Source of the DNA: a virus
Direction: 5' to 3' (one strand)
Virus record (IMG/VR): IMGVR_UViG_3300021960_000538
Coordinates: 1 to 23,210 of that record
Length of the DNA stretch: 23,210 bases
A program made the translations under genes and the position numbers. Positions 9,591 to 17,983 of the stretch are shown here, in pieces (position 1 is the first letter of the stretch; every line of letters starts with the position of its first letter). The notes beneath the pieces are model-generated. The model did no database searches, was not told where the DNA came from, and worked only from the letters and a program-made list of their open reading frames with translations.

Positions 9591-12500
9591 CCACTTGAAC
9601 CACTACTGCTTGAAGTAGATGTGCTTGTGCCTGTAGTTATATTTGCAACAGAACTTGTGACACCTGCATTTTGCGTTGATGCTGTTGTTACAACAGCGCC
9701 AGATGCTTTTAATCTTGATGCTGTAATACTGTCTATGATTTGAATATCTTCTACTGTTGCACTTGAAATAAAGATCTCATCACTTTCGGTTGTAATTTCA
9801 TATAAACTTCCGAAAACTTTGTCAGTTTGTTTTGGTACTAACACTATCGTATTAATGTCCGGTGCTAAACTATTCATGATGAAAGTTGCTAACTCTGTAA
9901 AACTAAACTTATCGCCAAAGTCCCAAAACTCTAAACTAAAGAATTGATTAATTGCTGTAACAATACGTAATTTAATATCATTGTCATTTGTTACTTGCTC
10001 AGAATTTTTTACAACTTTAAATGTTGCTTGTAAATCAGTATCTGCTTTGTCACCAAATAGTATTTTGTATTTTACAGGATGATAAATTACTTCGTCACTG
10101 ATACTCTTAATCTTATTAATACTTGATCCAAAGTTTTGAAATAATTCATCTGAACTTGGAGGTAAAGGTTTATTGTTTACTGCACCACTCAAATACTGTC
10201 TAAAACTTCTATCATAGGTTGATGTTAATAGATAAGTATCAATTATATTTGTACTGCTCGGATCTAATCTATTGTTTTCATCTGCACTATGAACATACTG
10301 GAATTTAATTTTATCTCTACCTTTGTATGCTCTATAATTTGTAATTAATGTTAACATTCCTGTAGATGAACTGTACTGTTTAAAGATATCTGCATCTGTA
10401 AAGTAAAAAATTGTTCCATCATCAAACGTTGATAGTGGACCAGTCGATGATTCAAATTCGTATACTTTAATGTTTTCTACTTGTGGATTTACATAATTAA
10501 AATTAGTTGACTGATTGTTTGTAATTTCTTCTTTTAAAAATACCCACTTAGTTAACGGATCAACATTAGGTGCAACAAAAGTTAAAAATGAATCTGGATT
10601 ATCAATAACTCCGTCGGCATCACTATCATAGAAACTTATTTCAACTTTCTTACTGTTTACATAACCTTGTTCATCTCTAAATTCTTTTGTAATTTGCCAA
10701 GGATAATCAATTGTAAATGCTTCTGTGCTACCAGGCTGTTTATTAATAGATAATAAATTTATTTTATCAGTAATTATTTTACCGGATCTACTGTCATAAA
10801 TTTGATCTGTTTCGTCATAGTAGAATCTTACTTCTTTATCACTTTCAAAAATATATCTCACACCTCTGTATGTAATTGTATATTTTTCACCATCTGTTTC
10901 AAACAATAATAACCAACTTGAGTCTAAGTTTTGATTAGATGAATCACCAGTTCTACCTGTGTTAAATGCATTACCAATACTTAGGTTGCTGTTTAAAATG
11001 ACTCTCCATTCTCGATCTGCAAGACTGTAACGTAAACCAAATGTTTTATACGCAAAAATTTGATCAATCATTTGCGAAATTACGTCATCTGTAAGTGATG
11101 TAGCAAACTTAGGTTTAATTTCATTTAATAATGCACCTGTTGGAATAACCTCATTAAAGATTATCGGGCCTTGGCCGTCTTCATAATTCTCAGTACCATC
11201 ACTGTTAACTTGAACTACCTTTGTCCAAATAAAAGTTGTAGCATTTGGATGATCCGCGGCGCCGTCCATTAACTTATTATAATCGTCAGTCATAAAATGC
11301 TTACCAGCAGGAGCAATAAATTTAATAAGTGCGCCTGGTTCTAAATATCTTAGTGTACTACCTGTAAATGTTCCTGTGGTTAGTTTGATATTATTTGTAT
11401 CTTCTAAGTAACCGCTTGAGTTATTAGTCTGTCTTGCAACTTGTGTCCATGTGGCTCCTAAATCATCAGCCGCCGTTTTTGGAAATTCGCTAAGATAAAA
11501 ATTCTTAATAAGAACATTTCTTAAAATAGGTTGTACAGTATTTTCAATAGCGCCTTCAACATCTGTTCTTGTTACAAATGAAAAGTTAATTTTTTTGTCA
11601 AATACTTCTCTATAAATTGCACCGTCATCTCCATAGATATTTGTGCTTGAATATTTTCCTGTAGAATCAATTAAGTCAAAGTATCTACTAATACCACTTG
11701 ACGTTCTATTAATACTTTTACTTTTAATAATTTCTTGGCTAATCGACCTTGGTGCTACTTGATAATCTTCACCTGTGATCATTCTATTTTGTGTATAGAA
11801 TGTTGACGGTGCATTTGTTTTAATACTTGTGTTTGTTTCTGTAGCACTTGCATTATCAACTGTATATTTTAATGAAGCAGTAATAGTAATAGTTTCATTA
11901 CTGCCTGTTCTACTTTCATAAGGAACAGTAATAGAAATATTTGTTAACTCTTCTGGTTGAATTGCAAATCTTCTACCAATAGATTTTCTGTAGTAAACTC
12001 TAAATCTTCCTTTAGGTAAATTACCAAACGTTCCGTCTGCAAATAATAAACTAATTCTATCTTCAATACGTGTTAATACAGTATAGATATCTCTTTGACT
12101 TTTACTAAGACTATTGTAAATTACGTTGTTACCTTCAATTGCATCAACCTTTGTCCATTGCGATGCTTCGTTACCATTTGAATCTAATTTATAAAGCCAA
12201 ACATCACTGTTATTAATATTAGTTGCATCAATTGCAACTGTTTGGTTTGTAGTAGGTGTATCAATTGTAAATGTGCCGTTGTCTAAAACACCTTGTCTAA
12301 AATGGACAAAGTATCCTGTATTAGAACTACCAGCGCCTTTGCCATCTTCTCTATATAAGAATGCTAAACTGTTACCAGGTAAAGGTGTTTCTTCGTAAAT
12401 TTTGTCTGGTGTAATACCTGCAGATGTAACTTCAAACACCATATTTTTCTCGCCAACGTTTTTGTTAAAACTATAAACTGGCAAGTTTGCATTTGTAGCA

Positions 12501-13069
12501 TTATAACGATACTGTTCTGTTGTAATACCGTTAATTGTTTCTTTTTTAATTGGACGACCAACGATAGCATTTTCAGGTAATGCCGCATTCAAAACTTTGC
12601 GGAACTGCTCTGACCAGTCTGGATTACTTGGGTCATTCCAAATAATTGTTTGGTTAGAAAGATTTACTCCATTGCTATCTGTAATATCTTCTGAAGTTTG
12701 TACGCTTTCAAACTTTAACAAACCGTTTGCTGTTTGATTACGCTTTGGATTGTAAGAAAGTAAACGTGCAAGACGTAGTACGCTTTCTCTACGCTCTGCA
12801 AGTTCTAAGTAGTTTTCACGAGCATTTAGATCTACACGGAAAGCAAGGTTTTGACCTAAATATGCAATTAAATCAATAAGTGCAAGGTACTCTGAACTTT
12901 CAATATAATCGTTGAAATCTTCTGGATAATTTTCACGCAGATAGGAGATCATTGTTCGACGTAGACTATCAAAATCATACGACTTAAAGTCTGCGTTTTT
13001 AAATGTTTGATATACTCGCTTCCAATCTTCTGCAAGTAATAATCTGTTCTGTCTATCTGTTGTTGACAT
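9572..13069 (-). CDS. gp6: Baseplate wedge protein gp6, enlarged form
   Basis: T4 gp6 forms the inner wedge ring of the contractile-tail baseplate. Residues 1-110 are strongly gp6-like (SLRRTMISYLRENYPEDF, then LIDLIAYLGQNLAFRVDLNA and ESVLRLARLLSYNPKR). The gpJ-family motif TQNRMITGEDYQ lies near residue 425. The C-terminal third (IYHPVKYKILFG, FFSLEFWDFGDKFSFTEL) also suits a baseplate J-like protein. At 1165 residues it is much longer than the roughly 660 of T4 gp6; residues about 530-950 look like added material. The last 35 residues are Ser/Thr/Gly-rich and probably disordered. The start has a good AAGGA six bases upstream, in a short leader from its own late-type promoter. The stop overlaps the next start as TAATG. 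Confidence 0.93.
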   Translation of the reverse strand: MSTTDRQNRLLLAEDWKRVYQTFKNADFKSYDFDSLRRTMISYLRENYPEDFNDYIESSEYLALIDLIAYLGQNLAFRVDLNARENYLELAERRESVLRLARLLSYNPKRNQTANGLLKFESVQTSEDITDSNGVNLSNQTIIWNDPSNPDWSEQFRKVLNAALPENAIVGRPIKKETINGITTEQYRYNATNANLPVYSFNKNVGEKNMVFEVTSAGITPDKIYEETPLPGNSLAFLYREDGKGAGSSNTGYFVHFRQGVLDNGTFTIDTPTTNQTVAIDATNINNSDVWLYKLDSNGNEASQWTKVDAIEGNNVIYNSLSKSQRDIYTVLTRIEDRISLLFADGTFGNLPKGRFRVYYRKSIGRRFAIQPEELTNISITVPYESRTGSNETITITASLKYTVDNASATETNTSIKTNAPSTFYTQNRMITGEDYQVAPRSISQEIIKSKSINRTSSGISRYFDLIDSTGKYSSTNIYGDDGAIYREVFDKKINFSFVTRTDVEGAIENTVQPILRNVLIKNFYLSEFPKTAADDLGATWTQVARQTNNSSGYLEDTNNIKLTTGTFTGSTLRYLEPGALIKFIAPAGKHFMTDDYNKLMDGAADHPNATTFIWTKVVQVNSDGTENYEDGQGPIIFNEVIPTGALLNEIKPKFATSLTDDVISQMIDQIFAYKTFGLRYSLADREWRVILNSNLSIGNAFNTGRTGDSSNQNLDSSWLLLFETDGEKYTITYRGVRYIFESDKEVRFYYDETDQIYDSRSGKIITDKINLLSINKQPGSTEAFTIDYPWQITKEFRDEQGYVNSKKVEISFYDSDADGVIDNPDSFLTFVAPNVDPLTKWVFLKEEITNNQSTNFNYVNPQVENIKVYEFESSTGPLSTFDDGTIFYFTDADIFKQYSSSTGMLTLITNYRAYKGRDKIKFQYVHSADENNRLDPSSTNIIDTYLLTSTYDRSFRQYLSGAVNNKPLPPSSDELFQNFGSSINKIKSISDEVIYHPVKYKILFGDKADTDLQATFKVVKNSEQVTNDNDIKLRIVTAINQFFSLEFWDFGDKFSFTELATFIMNSLAPDINTIVLVPKQTDKVFGSLYEITTESDEIFISSATVEDIQIIDSITASRLKASGAVVTTASTQNAGVTSSVANITTGTSTSTSSSSGSSGGGYGN

Positions 13070-13089
13070 CTGCTTTCCTTGTTATAAAG

Positions 13090-13116
13090 TATTTATTTGA
13101 TTCGATTATCAGAGTA
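13090..13116 (-). promoter_or_regulatory. T4-late-type promoter for gp6 and the giant gene
   Basis: AATAAATA (13097 to 13090) sits in the 56-base gap after gp25, with TACTCTGATAAT (13116 to 13105) seven bases upstream. Predicted transcription start is 13084, with a 15-base leader holding AAGGA before gp6. Box, following CTT and upstream 12-mer are shared with the site at 18869-18894. Confidence 0.65.
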
Positions 13117-13125
13117 CTTAATTCT

Positions 13126-13572
13126 TTAACCTAAGAAGCCATTTTTCTGATCAAACTGCAATTTCATTTGCTCAGAGATGTTATAAGGTAGGTATTGTAG
13201 TTCACACTCGATTTGAATACCACTTTCATACTGATCAACAATTACTCTGTTTGCATTAATCCTTGGATCGCTGTTAATAATTGTTGAAACATTGTTTGCT
13301 ATTGCTTCTTTTAGTGTTTCTGTTAACGGTTCAAATAAAACGTCCCAAATAATTGTTCCAAATTCAGGATTTTCTAATTTTTCTCCTTGTCTAATATGAA
13401 AATGATTTAGTAGGTCTTGTTTGATCAAGCCTATGTCGTATAATGTATAAGATAAGTTGTCAGGATTAACTGTGCTTAAACCCCTGTAAGTTTGTTGTTT
13501 TACAACAGGCTTTTGCTTTAGATTTTCCTTTACTTTTACATTCTTAATTGTATCTTTTTCTAAACTACTCAT
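13126..13572 (-). CDS. gp25: Baseplate wedge protein gp25
   Basis: This 148-residue protein is close to T4 gp25 (about 132). The family core is clear: the lead-in YDIGLIKQDLLNHF, then GEKLENPEFGTIIWDVLFEP, then IINSDPRINANRVIV. gp25-like proteins join gp6 and gp53 in the wedge core and help couple the baseplate to the sheath. The first 30 residues are Lys-rich and vary in the family. No Shine-Dalgarno sequence precedes the ATG. Instead CATAAATA ends five bases before it, spaced so that a T4-type late transcript would begin at the ATG itself. An 18-base gap separates it from the gp5 stop and a 56-base promoter-bearing gap from gp6. Confidence 0.93.
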   Translation of the reverse strand: MSSLEKDTIKNVKVKENLKQKPVVKQQTYRGLSTVNPDNLSYTLYDIGLIKQDLLNHFHIRQGEKLENPEFGTIIWDVLFEPLTETLKEAIANNVSTIINSDPRINANRVIVDQYESGIQIECELQYLPYNISEQMKLQFDQKNGFLG

Positions 13573-13577
13573 ATTAA

Positions 13578-13585
13578 TATTTATG
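13578..13585 (-). promoter_or_regulatory. Possible late-type promoter giving a leaderless gp25 transcript
   Basis: CATAAATA, one base from TATAAATA, ends five bases before the gp25 ATG. T4 spacing would put the first transcribed base at 13572, the A of the start codon. It lacks the 12-base upstream element of the other two sites, so it may be a chance AT-rich match. Confidence 0.35.
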
Positions 13586-13590
13586 TGCTA

Positions 13591-15063
13591 TTACGCACCG
13601 TCTTTCTTAAATGTATCTGGTATTGTATCTATGTCTGTAGCAGATGGAATCTCAACATCATTTGTTCTATCTGTTTGCTCAGGTGAATACTGTTCTGGAT
13701 CCACGTTTTCGTGGTGTCCCCACGGCTCATGCTGTGGTAAGCGTTTGTGCAAGGACGCGACAGCGGTAGCGGTAGCGCCGGGAACCATGTGAGTGGACAA
13801 CGGAGTTGTGGCTACAGCGGTTGGACCGTTCATATGGATCTGTAGTGCAGTTTCAAAATGTCCTAATCCACTGTTAATATTAGATGTTGTTCCGCTTGTG
13901 ATATTAGTTGATAAACCTGCCAGTGATTGAATAGAAGTTGTAGTTTCTAAATTAATACCAAGGTTTGTAAGTAGATTAAATGATCTACCTGCCTGTAAAT
14001 TAATATCTCTGTCAGCAGTAATGTTTAGATCATTCTCAGTGTGCATACTGATTGAGTCTTTTGCATACACATCAATTTTACCATTAGCACTCATTTCAAT
14101 CCATGAATTACCACTGCCATGATCTATACGCACAAGATCTTCTGTGTTATGAAAAAGTATTTGATGCCCTGTACGTGTTCTAATACGCATCAGTTCATTT
14201 GCTGGTAAATCTGCACGTCCAGATGTATCACCTTTACCTACATTTGCATATTCTTTTTTAGTGTTTGTAGCGAAACCTTTGCGTAAAAATTTATCGTCAC
14301 CGTCATCCATTACAAAATGCGTTCCGCCGAGGCGGCCAAATGGAATATCCGCTTGTGTTCCTGCAGTACCGTACTTGGCTTTTTGATAGCCTGGTCGTTT
14401 ATCATAAGGTCCTGGAGTTGAAATACCAAATACCATGCTTGGTACTTCACGTCTTGCACTTGCAGTACTCAGTCCACGCACACCATCGCTGGCTAATCCT
14501 TGTTGGCCTAATATTTCCATCCAGTCTTCGTTGATGGGTTTTTTAAACTTAGTAGGATCGTTGCCTTTGTTATCTTCAAGATTCTTTTTGTTTATTTCGC
14601 CAACTACTGCTTTGCCTGTGTAGAAAACACTGTCTACACTGCCTTTGGTTTCAGGGGATCCAGTGTAGTGTGTTGTTGCTACCCTGTCAGGCATTGAGAA
14701 GTTGATATAATTGTCTTGGACACAACCAATCCAGAATCCCATGTTAACCTGTCCTTCAATAAACACCACAATTACTCGTGTGCCAATATCTGGAGGGGTC
14801 ATCCAAAAGCCATATGCTTGTTGTGTGTATTTGTGTCCTTGATTTTTAGTAAGTCCTGTTGCAGGAGTTTGTCCTACAAACGGTCCACCGTATTTTACTT
14901 TTACTGTTTGTCCGTCAAGTCCTTGGTTACTACTTGTGCTTAGTTTAATCAACTCAACTTCAATTGCACCCATGTAGTTAGGATCAAGGTGGCCTACTAC
15001 CCTGCCGATATACGGCCCGGGAAAATATTTAGGTTCGTTGCCGGCGGTACGTGTTTCTTGCAT
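13591..15063 (-). CDS. gp5: gp5-like baseplate central spike without a lysozyme domain
   Basis: The N-terminal 135 residues form a gp5-type OB-fold domain (GPYIGRVVGHLDPNYMGAIE, YGFWMTPPDIGTRVIVVFIE, MGFWIGCVQDNYIN). Residues 320-399 are ten uninterrupted octapeptides (for example NDLNITAD, RDINLQAG, LGINLETT), the pattern of the intertwined beta-helix needle of T4 gp5C and VgrG. Between them T4 carries a lysozyme domain; here residues 150-300 show no T4-lysozyme-like motif, so the spike probably only punctures. The C-terminal tail has an unusual His-rich segment, LPQHEPWGHHENVDPEQY. At 490 residues it is shorter than T4 gp5 (575). The start is backed by TAGGAAATATAAT, ten bases after the hub-candidate stop. 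The last 150 coding bases are markedly GC-rich. Confidence 0.88.
   Translation of the reverse strand: MQETRTAGNEPKYFPGPYIGRVVGHLDPNYMGAIEVELIKLSTSSNQGLDGQTVKVKYGGPFVGQTPATGLTKNQGHKYTQQAYGFWMTPPDIGTRVIVVFIEGQVNMGFWIGCVQDNYINFSMPDRVATTHYTGSPETKGSVDSVFYTGKAVVGEINKKNLEDNKGNDPTKFKKPINEDWMEILGQQGLASDGVRGLSTASARREVPSMVFGISTPGPYDKRPGYQKAKYGTAGTQADIPFGRLGGTHFVMDDGDDKFLRKGFATNTKKEYANVGKGDTSGRADLPANELMRIRTRTGHQILFHNTEDLVRIDHGSGNSWIEMSANGKIDVYAKDSISMHTENDLNITADRDINLQAGRSFNLLTNLGINLETTTSIQSLAGLSTNITSGTTSNINSGLGHFETALQIHMNGPTAVATTPLSTHMVPGATATAVASLHKRLPQHEPWGHHENVDPEQYSPEQTDRTNDVEIPSATDIDTIPDTFKKDGA
13867..14106 (-). repeat. Ten tandem octapeptide repeats (needle beta-helix) in gp5
   Basis: In register, the octads are SWIEMSAN, GKIDVYAK, DSISMHTE, NDLNITAD, RDINLQAG, RSFNLLTN, LGINLETT, TSIQSLAG, LSTNITSG and TTSNINSG. 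Position 3 is usually Ile, Leu or Phe, position 4 is Asn in six of ten, and position 5 is usually hydrophobic. Eight residues per rung is the known period of the T4 gp5C trimeric beta-helix. Confidence 0.85.
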
Positions 15064-15073
15064 ATTATATTTC

Positions 15074-17686
15074 CTACGTTGTACTATTCAAAGCGCCTTG
15101 GCCTTGTGCCGCGGCTTCAGCGTTTAAAATCTTTTGATTGTTTTGACTTGCAATAATCAAATCTGCATTTTCTCCATCTTCGCCCACTTCTTCAGCCAAC
15201 TGTGCTTTTTGTATATTTTTGATTGCATTGCCAGTAAGTTTAGGTTTAATCTCTTGATTAGTCTTGCTCTCTGTATCCTGTGAAGTAACTTTCTTAGGAT
15301 ACTGATTGCTTCTACGTATACATTCAAGTGTTTGCTTGAACTGACCATCTGAAATCATATTCTTTACTGTGGTTACCAAATACAATCCGCTAAATGCATC
15401 AACTGAAACTGTTTCGTCTGGAAATCCCATCATTCCGTTTTCTTTGTAATCAACCGGCGTTCTAAAATTAATAACAATATCCACTTCGCCGTATTGATAG
15501 TCAACGTTTCCGTCTGCATCAATGTTTATTAGTTCTGTGTTCTCAGAATTGTAGTTTCCGATTCCGCTGTCTGAAAGATAATAAGGATCTCCCCAAATTT
15601 CCATTTCAACTGATAACAAGTCAGCATCTGAATTTACAATAGCATCGTTGAATCTACGTGCTATCTCTACTCGCATATCATCAACGTTTACTGCACCTGC
15701 GGCAATACTTTTGTTTTCTAACACAGGAGCAGACTTACCGCTAATTGCTTGATCGTTGTCTGCAGGTGTTTGCTCAATATGTTGTTCTGGATTTTCACCT
15801 TCTTTGCCGCCTTCTTCAACATTGAGTCTTGGTAAAACTCCTGGACTCATGCTTTTAAAGAATGTGTTATCTAAATTAATGTTGAAGTTAATAATGTCTT
15901 CGTTCCTACCACTGTAGATGTAGTTGTATTCTTTACACACTTGTTTTTTCAATGCGCCAATACCATAAGGAATTTTATCAGGTGATAAAAACTTGGCTTC
16001 GTGTACTTTGTATGGCAAAATTCTAAACACATAAATTCTTGGTGGTTGGCCTGTTTTCTTTTCTGTTGTAGGATCTGTGATGTTAAACACCTGTGTGTCA
16101 ATTTTAAACCAGTCTTTGAATCCTGTTCCGTCACTTGGCGCACTAATAACATTTCTACCATATGAACTAATGATAATAAGTTCTTCAATAATATCTTGAA
16201 TACGTGTTCCTTGTGCAAACTTGATTTCTCCAAGTCCTGGTGCAATTTGCATTTGTCCGCCATCTCTGGCCCAAACATTTAATTCTTTATTCCAAGTAAA
16301 ACTTGCATCTCCAAACGGTTGTTGAGTTGAACCAAGTTCTTCAAGATTAAACATTTTTGATACACCAATTACGTTGGCATTTTCTTTACCAGTTTGCTTA
16401 TCTGTAATCTCTTGTCCTAACGATGTTGTTGATACCATTGTAGTTAGGTTTTCGATATATGTTTCAAACTCTTCTTTAGGTATCTCACCGTCTTTTAATT
16501 TTTTGTATATTTCTTGAATCTTTGCACTACTGACTGTGTTACGTGTCGACTGTTGACTGCTAACAGATACACTCGGTGAGGCATTGTTTTGTGCAGTAGT
16601 TGCACTGTTGCCGCCATCGCTGGTAACACCTGAAAGATTGCCTTTGGTAGCACGAGCCTTTGGAAATACTATAAAGTATTGATCTGCTGTGCTAATTGTG
16701 CCGTCAATGGCTTTTTTAGCAAAATATTTGTTTAATTCATTTGCTAAACTTTTTGGACTACTTTGTAGTAGGTCTTCAAGTGTTCTACCTGTTAGAGTTA
16801 CATCTACAGGAATACTTTGAGTAGCGTCTTTTAGTGCGCCTTCGTTATATGCAACTCCTTCTACAACATAAGAACTACCGCCATTTGTAACTTCAAGTTC
16901 ACTGCCTACAAGTTTGAAAGGTAATTTTTTTGATGCTTGTGGAACATTAACTGGATTACCATCTTGGTCATAACCAACAAAATCCAAAGTTAACAAAAAA
17001 GGACTTTCAGTATAGTTTTGATGTCCTGCTTGATATGCCGCCATTTGCAGTGTTTGTAAAAATAGTCCCATACTGTAAGGTTCTAAAATTTCTAAACGAA
17101 ATCCTACAGCATTGGTTGTACCTTTTCTTCTACTTGGTGAAATAATACTTTCAATTTCTAAACTGTTGCAGAAAAATTCAATCTTTCTACCACTGCTTTC
17201 ATATGCTGTTAAAACTTTTGAATTTCCTAAGCCGCCGCCACTTTGCATAATTGCAACTTCTGGTTTTTTAATTTTATAAGTTGCGTCTGGATTATTAATC
17301 TCTTCGTTTGTAAGTGCATACATTCCAATAATGTAATTGTAACTTGCAAACTGTCTTAAAGAATTAGGCAAAGGTAATTGTAATACTCTACCATCTGCTG
17401 TGTATGCTGTCTTCTGAGGATCAATTGTTACTTTTTCAACAACAGTTGATTTTGTTTCACTGGGTTTTACTTTTTCTTCCGGTGCGTCAGTTGCTTTTTC
17501 TTTATTAACTGTGGTGTCAGTGGACGATGCATTAGTATCAATGTCTGAACTATCTGGTGTTCCTGGACCATAATCACCATCAGTAAATTGATTGGCATCA
17601 GCATTTAGGGCATCTTTGTTTTCATTAACAAAGTCTCTCATTAGATCTGTTGGACTTTTTCCTGGGGGTGCTAATGGTTTGGCCAT
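15074..17686 (-). CDS. Large structural protein, probable baseplate hub (gp27-position candidate)
   Basis: This 870-residue protein lies between gp53 and the gp5-like spike, where a hub that carries gp5 would be expected. After a polar N-terminus, residues about 40-90 are an acidic, Ser/Thr-rich linker. A folded region follows (IEFFCNSLEIESIISPSRR, then RLEILEPYSMGLFLQTLQMA). Near residue 495 is IQDIIEELIIISSYGRNVIS. Near residue 766 is GLYLVTTVKNMISDGQFKQT with LECIRRS, resembling the final domain of hub proteins of the gp27/gpD type. The last 90 residues are polar and may be coiled or disordered. T4 gp27 is only about 391 residues, so homology is not established; the hub role rests on position and that C-terminal motif. 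The start is supported by TAGGAG, inside the end of gp53, three bases of gap before the ATG. Confidence 0.75.
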   Translation of the reverse strand: MAKPLAPPGKSPTDLMRDFVNENKDALNADANQFTDGDYGPGTPDSSDIDTNASSTDTTVNKEKATDAPEEKVKPSETKSTVVEKVTIDPQKTAYTADGRVLQLPLPNSLRQFASYNYIIGMYALTNEEINNPDATYKIKKPEVAIMQSGGGLGNSKVLTAYESSGRKIEFFCNSLEIESIISPSRRKGTTNAVGFRLEILEPYSMGLFLQTLQMAAYQAGHQNYTESPFLLTLDFVGYDQDGNPVNVPQASKKLPFKLVGSELEVTNGGSSYVVEGVAYNEGALKDATQSIPVDVTLTGRTLEDLLQSSPKSLANELNKYFAKKAIDGTISTADQYFIVFPKARATKGNLSGVTSDGGNSATTAQNNASPSVSVSSQQSTRNTVSSAKIQEIYKKLKDGEIPKEEFETYIENLTTMVSTTSLGQEITDKQTGKENANVIGVSKMFNLEELGSTQQPFGDASFTWNKELNVWARDGGQMQIAPGLGEIKFAQGTRIQDIIEELIIISSYGRNVISAPSDGTGFKDWFKIDTQVFNITDPTTEKKTGQPPRIYVFRILPYKVHEAKFLSPDKIPYGIGALKKQVCKEYNYIYSGRNEDIINFNINLDNTFFKSMSPGVLPRLNVEEGGKEGENPEQHIEQTPADNDQAISGKSAPVLENKSIAAGAVNVDDMRVEIARRFNDAIVNSDADLLSVEMEIWGDPYYLSDSGIGNYNSENTELINIDADGNVDYQYGEVDIVINFRTPVDYKENGMMGFPDETVSVDAFSGLYLVTTVKNMISDGQFKQTLECIRRSNQYPKKVTSQDTESKTNQEIKPKLTGNAIKNIQKAQLAEEVGEDGENADLIIASQNNQKILNAEAAAQGQGALNSTT

Positions 17687-17689
17687 TGT

Positions 17690-17983
17690 TTATTCTCCTA
17701 ACAACTGTCTTAGTCTACTGCCCTTAGGAACATATATTTCTAAACCTGATCTAAAATCAAACACTGGATCTTTAAGAGAGTCCATATTTCTCTGAGCAAA
17801 CACCCACCAAAGTTTTGGGTCACCATACATATCGTATGCTAACAGATCAGGTCTTTGATGATACTGCGGTTGAATTTCATACACTACATCGTCACCATCT
17901 TCTGGCACTGTACGAATACTTAAAATATCCAAGTATTCATTTCTTACAAAACGTGTTTTACCCCATGGAGAATTATTAGCCAT
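17690..17983 (-). CDS. gp53: Baseplate wedge protein gp53, short form
   Basis: The 97 residues are almost entirely the conserved gp53 core: the lead-in YHQRPDLLAYDMYGDPKLWW, then VFAQRN, DPVFDFRSGLEIYVPKG. gp53 joins wedges into the hexagonal baseplate around the hub. T4 gp53 is about 196 residues, with a LysM-like part; this form is half that length but looks complete, ending just after the IYVPKG motif. The ATG overlaps the preceding stop as TAATG, with AAAGGA nine bases upstream, so translation is probably coupled to the cap gene. Its last codons contain the ribosome site of the next gene. Confidence 0.87.
   Translation of the reverse strand: MANNSPWGKTRFVRNEYLDILSIRTVPEDGDDVVYEIQPQYHQRPDLLAYDMYGDPKLWWVFAQRNMDSLKDPVFDFRSGLEIYVPKGSRLRQLLGE

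Noticed and set aside
13701-13714. Small perfect hairpin CCACG-TTTT-CGTGG
   Set aside because: It is inside gp5 coding sequence (HENV codons), has only a five-base stem and no T-run after it, so it is not a credible terminator.
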